Part shown: in pieces, positions 43,012-54,735 of the stretch | How the letters are laid out: every line of letters starts with the position of its first letter | How positions within the stretch are numbered: position 1 is the stretch's first letter | Assembly: GCA_030762935.1 (NCBI GenBank) | Contig: CM060900.1 | Coordinates: 440,298,259-440,362,258, forward strand | Direction: 5' to 3' | Source of the DNA: Hymenopus coronatus | Taxonomy: Eukaryota; Arthropoda; Insecta; Mantodea; Hymenopodidae | Length of the DNA: 64,000 bases | Position numbers and translations under genes: made by a program | Notes under the pieces: generated by a model | The model's database searches: none | What the model was told of the DNA's origin: nothing | What the model saw: only the letters and a program-made list of their open reading frames with translations

Positions 43012-46000
43012 CTGCTCCCTCCTCGGCACCATTATAATGGGCTAGACAATCCAGGTATACTAATAGTCTCTTCTCTCAGGACAATCTGTGAATGCCGCAG
43101 ACACTTATCCTCTTCACTGCAAGGTATGGCCCCTGCTATGGTTGTTGAAGCTTGGGGCAGAGCCAATTAGTCTGAGTAGGGCGATATAGCCACAACAAAT
43201 CACCCTGCTGGAAACCTCGGCTGTTAGTGTAACAGATCTTATAATAAAGCTGGACTACAAGATTTTCCATGTAGTCTAATACTGGCTGTTCTGCCCCAAG
43301 AGGACTTTAAAGCATTAAGTCACATAGTGGATGCAACTCCCTGCCAAATACCAAACTGGTGGTGTCTTGGGTTGAATTGCAGTAGGCCAGCAAGAAAAGT
43401 GGCACCCTCACATCCCAATCTCTCTGGTGAGTGGCTGCAAACTTCCTCCAAATTCTTATAGTCTTGATATACCACTCAACCCTGCCATCTGATTGTGGGT
43501 GGAGAGGTGTTGCACTTATCTTGTGCACTCAAAGTCAGTCCAGTATTGCTCACATCAGGTTAGACTCAAAGTTGGTGCCCTGATCACTCTGCAGCTTCAA
43601 CTGTACCCCATAGCGACAAAACAGTTCTTCTAAGAGGCAGTTCGCAATGGTCTTGACCTCCTGATTAGGGGTGTTGTATACCTCTAGCCACTTGGTGAAG
43701 CGGTGTATAGCGACCATCAGATACTTATTGCACCTGTTTGACATGAAATAGCCCAGTTTCATCAATGGCTATGCATTCAAAAGGTGCTTCCAAGTTGTAC
43801 TGCTGCATATGATCCTGGCTCCTGGTCTTTAGGCTGGAACTTCCGCACACACATGACATTGGCAGCACAAACTGTGTCTGCCCTTAGTCTCAGCCACTAG
43901 TACCTTGTCAAAGCTTGCCAATGCTTCAGTTGGGTTACAAATGTCTTCCCAAAGTTCCTGCATGTACTTCATCTGGGATTTTTGTGACCCTACATGGGAG
44001 GGTCAGTTGCTCTCTCTAGGTCTTCCCATCAGGTGACTCCCACACCCAGAACAGTACTTCCAATGTCTTCAGTGAGTACCATTAGCCCCAGTACACACTA
44101 CTCCTGGGTGCAATGTCTTCCCAGCTTGATCTAAACCCTGCGTCTACTTTTCTCAGGAGTGTCCCCAAGTCAGCATCCACCAGCTGCTCCCTCCTTAGAA
44201 CTGCACTATCCCAAACAGCAGCAGGTACACAGATAGTTTTTGTCTCAACCTTGGTGCCATGGCCACACTCCTCTGGACAAGGTTATTATATGGCATCTGC
44301 ATTGTTCTGGCTCCTTCCTTTCCAATGTTCTGATGTGAAGTTCTACTCTTGGAACCTCTGGACCCAACAGGCTGTTGGGTCCTCCAAGTTCTTGAAGCTC
44401 AACAGCCAGCAGAGTGGTCAGTCCTCGGGTGGAATGGCTGACCATACAGCTATTTATGGAAATGCTCCAGTACCTTCACTACTTGCAATGGCTCTCACTG
44501 GGTAATGCAGTACTTTTTTTTGCCTTGGAGAGCATCTTGCTGTAGTAGTCTATAAACTGCTCCAGACCATCCTGGATCTGTAATATAATGCCTCTAATGC
44601 CAGTGTCACCGGCATTGGTGTCCACAATAAAGTCACTACTAGGTTGTGGAAATCCTAAAAGAGGCGCTCTGCAGAGTGCTGACTGGAACGTGCGCTCTGC
44701 CTCCTCTGTCCGCAAGTAAGGTTGGTGCTTTTCCATCAGACAAGTGAAGAGTTTTGACAAACTGGTATTAGTAGCTGCAATATGACCAGGAAACTTTGCA
44801 GCTCTCATTTGTCTTTCTGGTGGGGCCAATCTCTTGCAATACAAGCCTTCTCAAAAGTCCATGGCCACCACAGGTGGTGAGATTATATGGCCCAAATAGT
44901 TCACCTCCTTGCAGAAAAGTTGGCACTTTTTTGCATTCAACTTTAAGTTAGCTGCCTGCAGCCTCTGCACTATCTTGATCAGGTTCTCGAGATGGTCTTT
45001 AAAGTTGTTGCTTTTGATGATGTCATCCAGATAGAGCAAGTAGATGTTGTTTCGTCACTTATTCCATGAGGTGCTGGAAGGTGGCTGGTGTTTTGCGGAG
45101 GCCAAAGGGCATAATTGTAAATTGCCAAAGCCCTTTGCCAGTCAAGAATGGAGTATTCTCCTTATCTCTGGGATCAGTTCACTATTCAGGGTTTAAGTCC
45201 AAAATCCACTGAGCATATTTGTCCAGGATGTCATTAATCTGATGTAAGGGTAAACAGTCCATCCCAGCCTGGATGTCTACAATGCCCAGGCAAACACATC
45301 TGTTCAGAGGTGTTTCCTGTTATGTGCAAGGTTCCTTGACCGTTGACCTCCAGTTGCGCCTTCACCATCATCTCACTTCTTGAAGGCACAACTACTTTGT
45401 CTCTCAGGCTCACCCTGCAGATCCCTGAATGTTCAATGTGGGCTCTGGAGCCACACCTCATCTCGGCCAATGTCGATCATTGCGTTGTGGCTCCTGAGGG
45501 CATTCAGTCCCAGTATCACATCCTCAGCCACCCTTGCAACATATATGTACAGGCTCTTATTGCCCTGTCACAATGTAAACTCCATCAGAACCTCCTTCAC
45601 AGGCAAGATGTCACCCAATGCTGTCATGAGTTAGTAGGGCCAACCGGGGGCTCATGTCAGTAAGCCCTTTGCCACATATAGTCACAATTGCACCTCTGTC
45701 TACCAGTATCTGGCACAGCTTCCCTTGTACCCAGCCATCTGTGATGAGGCTGTCATCCACTTTTCTGCCCTAGGCATATTGTGTCACTCAATGGGGTGGT
45801 GAAGTTGGCCTTGATGTGCCCATTGCCATGTCGACCCTTACTTATTTTCCACCTGATGGTTGACTAGGTGTAGACAGCCATTAACTAGGAAATCCAGTTG
45901 CCTCATCCCCAGCACATAGTCGCCTCTGGCTTGACTGTCATAGCGAATACTCATCTTCTAGGTTGGCGTAGCTGTTATCTTGACTGCCTCCAACCTTAGC

Positions 46001-46877
46001 CCTACCGTCAATGCCTTGTGGATGGTTTTGTGGTCGCTGTTAATAAGACTCTGTCATATCTTGGTGTCACGGACCCAGTCAACAAAGAAATAGGCAGCCT
46101 CTTGGGATACATAACTAGATTGTTCAGCAGTTGCTCAGTCACCAGGGTGAGCTCCTGCATCATCTTCCCTGGCTGTTGCAGCCTTAATTTTATCTGACTG
46201 TAGTTGGCTGCAGCTAAGCAATGATTCCCAAAGCAGGTTCTCAAGGGTCTCCCAGATCTCTGGACATCACAGACATTGGAATCGCATTCAGTACTTTTAC
46301 CATCCATCCCTGGAGGATTGCTATCAGTTATGGGGGCTTCCTCTTCTGCTGACATTGGTTGTAGGTAGCGACATGACAAATTGTCGGCAGAAACTTCTAA
46401 AATAAGAGTTCTGTCGATCTTGGGTGGTTTGGCACATGTGGATGTTTCGCATCCTGTCATTTCTACCTTCATGTCTTTCAGCCTTTTTGGAGCATATTTC
46501 GCACCAAGGCATTCAATGCTTTGATACTGCCTTTGGCGCTTCCTTCCTGGGCACTAAGTCTTTCCCCTTGTCTTCCAGGTCTTGGTCTTGGTCTTTCGCC
46601 ATTCCACCAAGCTCTTCCGCTGTTTTCCCAAGTTCATCCATGTGCTTTATACTGGCCAGGTTCGATTTTGTTCAATATCTTCATTTTCAGGTTTTCCATG
46701 CCAGATTCCATTTTCTCCTCGATATTCTCCCTTAGAATTCCATTTTCATGTCCATTTACTCCTTTCCAATTACATTTTTTCTGTTCTGGATTTCATTTCT
46801 GTTTTCATTTCCTTGTTTTTGGCTTGTGAGATTTTTATCGTGTACTCCATCATGACAATTCCCATTCCTTACACCAG
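43012..46877 (-). pseudogene. gag-pol remnants of Gypsy element 1
   Basis: On the minus strand, from the 5' side: a gag-like region around 46472-46008 with YSQIKLRLQQPGKMMQEL; degraded gag and protease to about 45230; RT with LLYLDDII and CQLFCKEVNYLGHIIS (45039-44851); RNase H start (44844-44479) with DFIVDTNAGDTGIRGII; and the integrase core (43765-43307) with SDQGTNFESNL and TPLHPQSDGRVEWYIKTI. The first catalytic Asp of the integrase triad has become His (MVAIH). Multiple stops and frameshifts are present. It is inactive. Confidence 0.85.
46860..46876 (-). promoter_or_regulatory. Primer-binding site of Gypsy element 1 (tRNA-Leu type)
   Basis: The element strand reads TGGTGTAAGGAATGGGA, one base after the LTR. 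It is a two-mismatch version of TGGTGTCAGGAGTGGGA in Gypsy element 2. The sequence is complementary to the 3' end of a tRNA-Leu (…CTGACACCA). Confidence 0.7.
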
Positions 46878-48294
46878 TGTAACAAAAATTCTTTTTCTCA
46901 AACGCCTCGCTTTTTCCACAAACTGATTACAATCAGAATCCACTCAGAATAACTGTCTTTCTCTAATACTTTTGTAACAATTCTTCCATTAGTTTCTTTT
47001 TGACGTTTGCTGGGGCACCAATTACTGCTTGTTATGAATTTCCTGTCAAAACTCACTCAACTGTTGCTCATGATGCATCTCCAGTGAAAACTGTACTCTA
47101 GGCACACTTCGTTTTCCTTTTTATACCTTCTAGAAGCAGTCGCACATGCCAACCATCACAGGTGTTACAAACCCACTCAGGTAACAATGTTGGGCTTCAA
47201 TGTCAAAGAACATTCTGACAACACACCTGTTCATTTTCACAGGTGTAACAGTCACAGCTACAATTGTAATTGTAATTTATTAGCAGCCTATAGACTCTTT
47301 TCGAGTATCGAGCATTGTCAGTTTACATTAAACAAAATTAGCATTAAATAAACTTAGTCTACATAAATTATAAAAATACATTAATATATACAGGATGTTT
47401 GGTTTAATAAAGTATTAATATAGTCTACATAAATTATTTTAAAAATTTATTGATATCATACACAGGATTGTTCAGTAAATATGTCTTGAGACATTGTTTA
47501 AATTTAACAGCATTTTCATTTTTTACATATGCAGGGAGTCGATTATACATGTGTAATCCTATTATATAGGGATCTTTATTTACAGATTTTACATTGTAGC
47601 TGGTATAATGTAAGTCAAGTTTGCATCTAGTATCATGGTTATGTATTTCACTATTTAGTTTTGGTTTTTGCTGGTTAATTAAGTAAGTTACTTTGTATAT
47701 GTATAAAGATACTACAGTAAACATCTTTTCTCTTTTAAAAACTTCCCTGCATGATTCTCGACACCCCATTTTAAACATAGTTCTGATACATTTCTTTTGC
47801 ATATTCATTTTATTACAACCCCCCCATAATTCAATACCATATTGGATATGTGAATAAATTAACCCATAGTATATAAGTTTTAGAACCTCAACATTACAAG
47901 TTTTTGCAAATTCCCTCATTAAATACAAACCTTCACTCATTTTTTTACATAGGTCATCGATATGATTAGTCCAGGACATGAGTTTATCTACTTGCATTCC
48001 TAAAAATTTGAGAGAATCAGATTCCTGTATTGCAACATTTCCAAAGTTAATATGAAATAATATATCTTTTCTCTTCTTGCTTAACTCAAATTTAATTATA
48101 TTTGTCTTGTCAGGGTTATTAGTGAGGTTGAGAGATTTAAAAAATGTGTTTATTCTTAAAGAACTTGCCACGAGCGCACATGTCCACTAACACAGAGATG
48201 TAACAATGGGTTCTAAAAATCGGCTATAAATTACAAAAGAAGCTGTTCACACATATTTAGCAATTACAGCCGCAAGCTTTAGTCCAATATCACA
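46878..48294 (-). repeat. LTR of Gypsy element 1 (5' LTR), split by a LINE
   Basis: The LTR halves are 46878 to about 47268 and about 48165-48294. They correspond piece by piece to 42425-43011. The break lies within the segment that reads CAGGTGTAACAATCACACCT in the other LTR. A TATA-type motif lies at about 47117-47127 on the minus strand. Confidence 0.78.
47269..48170 (-). mobile_element. 5'-truncated LINE nested in the Gypsy LTR
   Basis: The open minus-strand frame 48171-47434 (245 codons, no stop) encodes the C-terminal RT part of a non-LTR element: NNPDKTNIIKFE, LKFLGMQVDKLMSWTNHID, LMREFAKTCNVEVLKLIYYG and SHIQYGIELWGG. This resembles Jockey/CR1-like LINEs. The 3' end carries AATTAC-type repeats (about 47270-47290 on the plus strand: TACAATTGTAATTGTAA). 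The frame is unbroken, so it is much younger than the LTR element it sits in. Confidence 0.88.
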
Positions 48295-48410
48295 TAAAAA
48301 GCTAAATCCATTTTGTAATGTTATTCTATGAATGAATACAGTTCAGAAATATATTGTGCACTACTACTTCTCACTTGTGCATTTCTTTCCATTGCCTGGT
48401 GAGTTTTCAG

Positions 48411-48413
<3 letters not shown>

Positions 48414-48465
<52 letters not shown>

Positions 48466-48474
48466 TACTATTAT

Positions 48475-48531
<57 letters not shown>

Positions 48532-48636
48532 GACGATGACAACTCCCCCTGCCCCTACCAACACACCAACACACCACCGCCGCCACCACCACCACCACCA
48601 CCACCACCACCACCACCACCACCACCACCACCACCA
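48414..48636. repeat. Compound trinucleotide microsatellite (ATT)n(ACT)n…(CAC)n
   Basis: About 18 ATT units (48414-48468) pass into about 20 ACT/TAC units (to about 48531), then a 45-bp interruption, then about 20 CAC units (48576-48636). It lies 120 bp outside the Gypsy LTR. ORFs through it are artefacts. Confidence 0.95.
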
Positions 48637-48639
48637 CGA

Positions 48640-49226
48640 TGACAGTTTTAATGTTAAAGGTCGTTTTTAGTTTTCATAGGTTAGAATCTGGAAGAAAGCA
48701 TTATGTAAAATTATGAACCTTCACGCTATTAATTTATTCATTCTAAGTTTAGGTCATCCAGCTTTTCCATGGGAATATTTGCTTTCATGAAAGCTTTTAC
48801 AGTGTCTCTTGCCAAAGCGGTACTTAGTTTTTTTTCTTTGGTTGGATTTGCCCATGCAGGGTATGGAAATTGAAGATGTGCTCAAACAAAGGAGTAGGCA
48901 GAATAGATAATTTCTTCCTATGCTGTGCTTCCTATTTTAAAAGGGTGATCATTGGCATCTGTCCAAGCATGTCATGAGAACAATATACATTAGTTAATTC
49001 AATTTGGCAATTCTCTAAAATTCTCAAAATATTAAAATAACTGTGACACCATTATTTTTAGAAATGGGCTATCTTCATGTTATTCTTTGAAAAATGCCCA
49101 AATTCACATAAAAATGTTCATTATTTCAAATGCGAATTACGCATACCCTAATAACTTGTAGCTGAGAATAAGAAGTATGTCTAACATTTTCATATTTTCT
49201 AAATGTATTAATGACTTTGATTTCAG
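48640..49226. other. Intron sequence before HELLS exon
   Basis: Nothing was recognised except the acceptor TTTGATTTCAG ending at 49226. Confidence 0.5.
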
Positions 49227-49386
49227 AATCCTCAGGTTGATCTGCAAGCACAGGATCGTTGTCATCGTATTGGGCAAACCAAACCTGTAATTGTTTATCG
49301 TTTTATCACCCCTGGTACTGTTGATGACGAAATAGCTAAACGTGCTGGAGCAAAGAGGAAACTAGAAAAAATAGTCATTCAAGAAG
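49227..49386 (+). CDS. HELLS: HELLS exon: helicase motif VI
   Basis: The acceptor is GATTTCAG (ending 49226) and the donor is GTAAGA (49387). The exon has 160 nt, enters in phase 0 and leaves one base (G) of a Gly codon. It encodes [20 protein letters not shown], then [20 protein letters not shown] and [24 protein letters not shown] is SNF2 motif VI with the arginine finger. AKRKLEK is the brace helix region that also follows in human HELLS (AAAKRKLEKLIIHK). All key residues are intact. Confidence 0.97.
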
Positions 49387-49424
49387 GTAAGAGAAATACA
49401 TGAAATAAACATTTCCTTTTTATT

Positions 49425-49870
49425 TTCTCACCAGAAATACATGTTTTGAAGTGACGAATCCAAAAATGCATTTTTATAAAAAAGTATGTTACTCACTCCC
49501 TCCCCCCCAACATAAAGATTTTAAAGGAAAGTCTCCCACCATAAAATACCTTTTATGTGGAACATTTTTCAAAATTTTCAATTTTCTAAAAAAGGGCTAT
49601 TAATGATTTTCATTTAAATGCCATTTTATTTGCATGGCAAATAAAATGTATACCTTGAATTTTATGTGAATAGCCTGTCATATCATAACCAGCAAACTGT
49701 AAGTTATAGGCAAAATCTTATATACAAAACACACAATTTGAGATATATTTGTATGTAAAGTTAAACATTTATGAGATATTCCTTGTTATTGCTTTCCGCA
49801 TGATGTAGATAAAAGAATCTTGGTTAGATTAATTTGTCTGCAGAACTAGTAGATAAAGTAATGTGAATAA
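49425..49870 (+). repeat. Dispersed repeat family A, copy 7 (internal deletion)
   Basis: It starts with CACCAGAAATACATGTTTTG and continues with TTTTCTAAAAAAGGGCTATT, AAATAAAATGTATACCTTGAA and GAGATATTCCTTGTTATTG. It then jumps directly to the GATGTAGATAAAAGAAT tail, so about 250 bp of the middle-right portion is missing. It lies in gene orientation right after the motif VI exon. Confidence 0.7.
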
Positions 49871-50059
49871 AGCATATATTTGTCTTTAAAGGGATAAATT
49901 CTGAAAATAGATATTAAAGCTTTAAAATAAAAGCTGTCCCATTTGCATGTCATGAATTATCTTCCTTTGACTGCTCAGACCATCATTGTGATTTGAGTTT
50001 GCACTATGAACCTGGGATTTGAAGTTCTAAATTCTGACTGCTCCTGCAATGCTTTACTG

Positions 50060-50235
50060 GCCTTGTAGTTTGGTAGATAGAGCCTTTACCTGCATGCAGG
50101 GGGTCCCAGGTTCAATTCCCAACTGGTGAAGTGGGAACTTTCTCCAGCCAAAATTATTCCCTATTCTCTGCGGAGTTGGGAAGTGTGAATGAAATTGTGA
50201 TATAATGAATGAAAACCCAAAGAAAACCACAAATG
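50060..50235 (+). repeat. tRNA-derived SINE, second type
   Basis: The plus strand has TAGTTTGGTAGATAGAGCC as box A (about 50066-50084) and CAGGTTCAATTCCC as a consensus box B (about 50107-50120), with tRNA-like spacing. A body of about 110 bp follows. The tRNA part is not paired well enough to be a functional gene. It differs from the SINE at 21.4 kb in both head and body. Confidence 0.65.
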
Positions 50236-50835
50236 CATGAAAACATATTATGCAAAAGTAAACACCATTGCTGGTAGGCAATATGTTCTAATGGTAAAGG
50301 CAGCTGATACAACCATTGAAGTTAAAGGCAGGGTACTATAAATGGAACAATAATACAATAAATAAATAACAAAATTAGAGGTTGATACAAAGTCACTTAA
50401 ATAGAAAGATTTATGAATAACATAGTAAGAAAATAAAGATTGGTAGTGAATGTGGATGACATTAATAATAATAATCATAATCATCATCATCCTGTGGTGC
50501 TATACTCCATCATTCAGAGCCTGGGTCTACCAAACCGACTGCTAGCCTTATGCCCTCGTAGGCATGGTAGATGATCATCTGTTACAGATACCCACTTTAC
50601 AGAACTGAATGTGAAAAATGCTATGTTAAAATTTCATAGTATTAATACAATTCATTATGGCTTGGTTTTAATTGTAATAATGAGCTTATAAGTAGACACA
50701 GATGCTCCAAAGCAGGCCAGTCTAAGAAACCCCCTGATGGCTGTAGCACTATAATTTTTCCATTGGCCCAGTCTGTGGCACACCATCACCACTTGGAGCT
50801 ATATGGAGAAGTCATCAAACAGGAGTCGTGAATGT
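50236..50835. other. Intron sequence
   Basis: A short ATAATAATC/ATC run lies at about 50462-50492. From about 50700 the base composition shifts towards the Gypsy element, but coding homology is clear only from about 50836. Nothing else was recognised. Confidence 0.4.
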
Positions 50836-53228
50836 CTTGTGCACTCCGAGTAGCTCCAATGTTTCCCTCATGAGGTGGGACTCAAAGTTGGTACCTGATG
50901 ACTGTGTAGCTCTATTAGTACCCTATAGCGACAAGACAGTTCTTCCACAAGGCAGTTAGCAATGGCCTTGGCCTCTTGATAAGGCATACACCTCCAGCCA
51001 CTTGGAAGTAATCCATGGTGATCTGTTAACCCTATCAATCACAGGGAATGGCCCAGATGTCCATGACTATGCTTTCGAAGGGTACTCCCACATTATACTG
51101 CTGCACTTGCCCCTGCCTCCTGATCTATGGGCTGCAACTTACTGCACACATATGACATTGGCGGCACCATTTCTCAGTGGCTGCCTGTAGTCTCAGCCAG
51201 TAGTACCATTGTCAGAGCTTGTTGATGGTTCAAGAGGGTACCAAATGTCTTCTCAAAGTCCCTGCTTGTACTTTCTCCAGGACTTCAGCAACCTTATTCC
51301 CAGAGAGGACAGCTGCTCTCTCTGGGTCTTCCCATCAGGTGACACCCATACTCTGAACAGCACCCTTCCTTGATCTTCATTGAGTCTCTTTGGGCTCTAT
51401 AGGGCATGTACAGAATACTCCTTGCTGCTATGTCCTCCCAGCTTGGCATAGTCCCTGCCTCCATTTCTACCAAAAGTGGACCCAAGATAGTGTCTGCTAG
51501 CTGCTCCCTCCTCAGCCCTGGACTACCCCATCTAGCTGCAGGCACTGCTGAAATAACAGGACAGCTGCAGCTTTCTCTTCAAACTTAGTGCAATGGCCGC
51601 AGTCCTCTGGACAGGTTTGTCTGGACATGGCATCTGCATTGGTGTGGATCTTTCTGTTCCAATGTACTGATATAAAGTTATTATTTAGTCTCTGGACCCA
51701 ACGCCAGATAACAGCAGAGTAGTCAGTCCTTGGGTGGAATAGCTGACCATACAGGTACTTGAAGTGCTCCAGCGCCTTCACTACTGTCATGAGGTCTCGC
51801 CGGATAACACAATAGTTCTTTTCTGCTTTGGAGAGCATCTTGCCATAGTAAGCAATTACCTGCACCTAGCCATCCTAGATCTGTAATAAAGCACCACCAA
51901 TGCCGGTGTGGAAATCCAAAAATAGGAGCACTGCAGAGTGCTGAATTTAATGCCTGGAAGGAGCTCTCTGCCTCTTCTGACCACATGTAGGGCCAGTGCT
52001 CTTTCGTCAGATGTGTAAGAGGTGTTGTGATGTTGGAGAAACCTCTTACGAACCAGTAATAGTAGCTGCATAGGCTCAGGAAACTTTGCAGCCCCAGTTT
52101 GTCTTTCGGGTGAGGACAATCTTTCACCGCCCAAGCCTTCTCCAGGTCCATGGCCTCCCCAGGTGGTGAGACTATGTGGCCCAGGTAGTTCACTTCCCTG
52201 CAGAAGAGTTGACATTGGTCAGATTTTCTAAATGTTCTTTGAAGTTATTACCCATGATATCATCCAAATAGAGCAGGCAGGCATCTTAGGTCAACCCTCT
52301 CATCACAGATTCCTTGAGATGCTGGAAGGTGTATGGCGCATTGTAGAACCCAAAGGGCATCTTCTCCTTGTCTCTATGATCTAAGGCTACTTGCCAATAT
52401 CCCGATTTCAAATTCAAGTTCAAGAATCTCTGGGTGCCTACAACTGTGTTCAGGGTGTCATCAATCTGTGGTAAGGGGAAACAGTCCTTTTTGGTGATGG
52501 CTTCAGCTTCCTGTAGTCCATGCCAAAGTGCAGCTCACTGTTCTTCATCAAGACTACAGGTGTGCACCAAGGGCTGTCAGACTCTTCAATGATTCCCCTA
52601 GATTTTATGTCTTCCAACATGTCCCGTACTTCTGCTTGCTTCGCCAGGGCAACATGCCTTAGTTGTTGCCAGATAGGTCACATATCTCCAGCATTAATGT
52701 TGTGGAGTACTCTGTCAGTGCGACTGTAATCGCTGATCCCTTTGCTGAAGAGACACTGGTATTGGCTGAGTAGATGCCAGACCCTCTCCAGTTGTGAAGT
52801 AGTCAGATGGTTGGCCATTCTCTTCAGTAAGTGTTTCTGTCAGGGCACCAGGCCCTTCGACAGTGCTGGTTTTTCGGATTCGTCATGAGGCGTTCACTGA
52901 CAGCTGGCTGAATCTTTGGCCCTCCAGGTGGGCCTTCACCATCACCTTGCACAACTATATCATCCTTCAAGACCACCTTGCATATCCCTGGATGTTCCTA
53001 TGGGCTCCAGAGGAACACCTCATCTCTGCCAATTCGCAAAACCCTCTGGTGGATATCAACTATCACCTCATGTCTCCTGAATCACCTCACTCCAGTATCA
53101 CATCCTCAATCACCCTTGTGATGAACACCCACAGGCTCACAATGCACCATCCCTGTCTCAACTCCAGCAGGACCTCCCCCATTGGTAAGATGTCGCCTAA
53201 TGTCATCACTAGTTGGTAAGGCTGACTG

Positions 53229-53393
53229 TGTGAGATTTGTGGTGGACAAAGCAGTGCAGGGGCGGGTTTTCTCTGGGTTCTCCGGTTTCCCCCGCCATTT
53301 CATTCTACTGAGGCTCCATCTTCATGTATCATCAGTGTCATCGCCTGTGGTGCCAGAGTAGTAAAAGCGGACGTTTAACCACTACCAAAAAGA
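53229..53393 (+). mobile_element. 5'-truncated SINE inside Gypsy element 2
   Basis: It is the second copy of the SINE seen at 21432-21671, now on the plus strand. It lacks the tRNA-like head and starts in the body at GTGAGATTTGTGGTGG. It contains GGTTCTCCGGTTTCCCCC and ends in an A-rich tail. An 11-bp target duplication, AAGGCTGACTG, flanks it (53218-53228 and 53394-53404). It cuts the protease/gag border region of the Gypsy element and therefore arrived later. Confidence 0.92.
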
Positions 53394-54330
53394 AAGGCTG
53401 ACTGGGTGTTTCTTTTGGCAAACCTTTTGCCACGTCTAGTCTGATTACAGTCATGACTGCACCTGTGGCTATGATTATCTAATGCAGCTTCCCTTGTATC
53501 CAGCCATCTGCGATGAGGTTGTTTTCCACTCTTCTACCCAAGGCATGTAGTGTCACTCAAGAGGGTAGTGAAGATGGGCCCGATGTGCCCCTCACCATGC
53601 CAGACCTTACTCGTTTTCCACTTGCTCATCTTTGTGTGGACTGTCCTTCATTAAGTGACCTGGTTCGCCACATCCCCAACCCACACCACCTGAAAGTCCT
53701 AGTTCATGGGTTACTTCCCTCTCCCTGTTATAGCGAATACTCCTGGACCTTGAGGTAGGTGCAGCTGTGGTCTTAGCTGCTTCCATTCTAAGTGCTGCCA
53801 TTAATGCCTCATGAATTTTATTATAGCTGCCACGTATCAGGCACTGTCATATCTCAACATCATGCATCCCAATGACAGAGTAGGCAGCTTCCTGGAACAC
53901 ATACCTAGGTGGCAGATTCACAAGTTCCGATGGCTAGGGCAAACTCCTGCATCATCTCACTTGGTTGTTGTGGCCTCATCTTAAGTTGACTGTGGTAGGT
54001 CACAGCCAAGCAATGGTCTTGAGGGCCTCCCAGATCTCCCCAGACTTTGCTGATGTTGGGATCATATTCAGTACCTCTGCCATCTATTCCCCTGGAGGTT
54101 TGCTATCAGCTGTGTGCCGTCTTCTTCTTCTGACTATTGGTTGTAGGTAGTGACAGCAGCAAACTATTGGTAGAAGACTTTGAGGTACTTTGGTGGTTTG
54201 ACACGCTCAGATGTTCTGTTTGGGCATCTCGACCTTCAAGTTTTTCAGCCTTCCATCGAGCAACTTTTCCATCATGGCCTTCAGTTTCTTGGCATCCCTC
54301 TAGGGCATTAAAGCATTCCTCAAGGTCCTC

Positions 54331-54400
54331 CAGGGCATTAATGCACTCGTTGACTTCAGGGCATTAATGCACTCGTTGACTTACTTCAGGGCATTAATAG
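54331..54400. repeat. 26/30-bp tandem repeats in gag of Gypsy element 2
   Basis: CAGGGCATTAATGCACTCG-type units start at 54331, 54357 and 54387, with a further diverged one near 54302. The 26-bp period breaks the reading frame, so the expansion is probably post-insertion or slippage-born. Confidence 0.8.
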
Positions 54401-54717
54401 GTTGGTTAAGTTCCTTCATCCTTTTGCTGAGCTCTCTGTGTTTCCTCCAAACTCCTTCACGTCCTCCTTCGTGCTGGACAGTTGTTCGTTGATTTTGCTG
54501 GAAGGCTTCTTTTTCACTTTCTCCATTGCCGACTTCATTTTTTTCCATCTTAACTGTGGTTCCCATTCCAATTTTTATTTCTTCTTTTACACCTTTCATT
54601 TCAGTCTTCATTTCTGCCTGCATGTTCTATAACAAGAAATTAAGTATCATTATTGCACTTCCTATCCTGTCTGTTTGCTCCAATTTTTTAAGCATTTCTT
54701 TCTTCTTGGCTTCTCTA

Positions 54718-54734
54718 TCCCACTCCTGACACCA
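54718..54734 (-). promoter_or_regulatory. Primer-binding site of Gypsy element 2 (tRNA-Leu)
   Basis: The element strand reads TGGTGTCAGGAGTGGGA, one base inside the LTR end (TGTTACA). It is complementary to a tRNA-Leu 3' end including CCA. The same placement occurs in element 1. Confidence 0.8.
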
Positions 54735-54735
54735 G

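Larger units (their letters stand above)
42425..48294 (-). mobile_element. Ty3/Gypsy-type LTR retrotransposon 1
   Basis: The two LTRs (42425-43011 and 46878-48294, the latter enlarged by a nested LINE) enclose 3.9 kb of coding remnants, all on the minus strand and so antisense to HELLS. A primer-binding site next to the right LTR resembles the tRNA-Leu 3' end. The order gag, RT, RNase H, integrase is that of Ty3/Gypsy. No env-like frame was seen. Parts of the pol N-terminal region appear deleted. No matching 4-6 bp target duplication was found at the two outer ends. Confidence 0.85.
50836..54715 (-). pseudogene. gag-pol remnants of Gypsy element 2
   Basis: On the minus strand from the 5' side: an acidic/basic coiled-coil-like gag start (54623-54381); gag body with LKMRPQQPSEMMQEFAL (about 54000-53930); a zinc-knuckle region (about 53700-53640) reading GWGCGEPGHLMKDS, in which the first and last Cys of the CCHC are replaced (Gly and Ser); RT with SGYWQVALDHRDKEK and LLYLDDIMGNN (about 52450-52220), then MNYLGHIVSPPGEAMD and the thumb/RNase H (52193-51723); RNase H end AYYGKMLSKAEKNYCVIRRD (51865-51512); and integrase traces to 50836. 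Several frameshifts separate these parts. It is inactive. Confidence 0.85.

Noticed and set aside
46424..46926. Plus-strand ORFs of 102-114 codons opposite the gag region of Gypsy element 1
   Set aside because: They are antisense shadows of the gag-pol remnants and carry no motif.
48332..48670. Histidine-rich or leucine-rich ORFs across the trinucleotide arrays
   Set aside because: They are pure translation of microsatellites, present in several frames on both strands, without exon signals.
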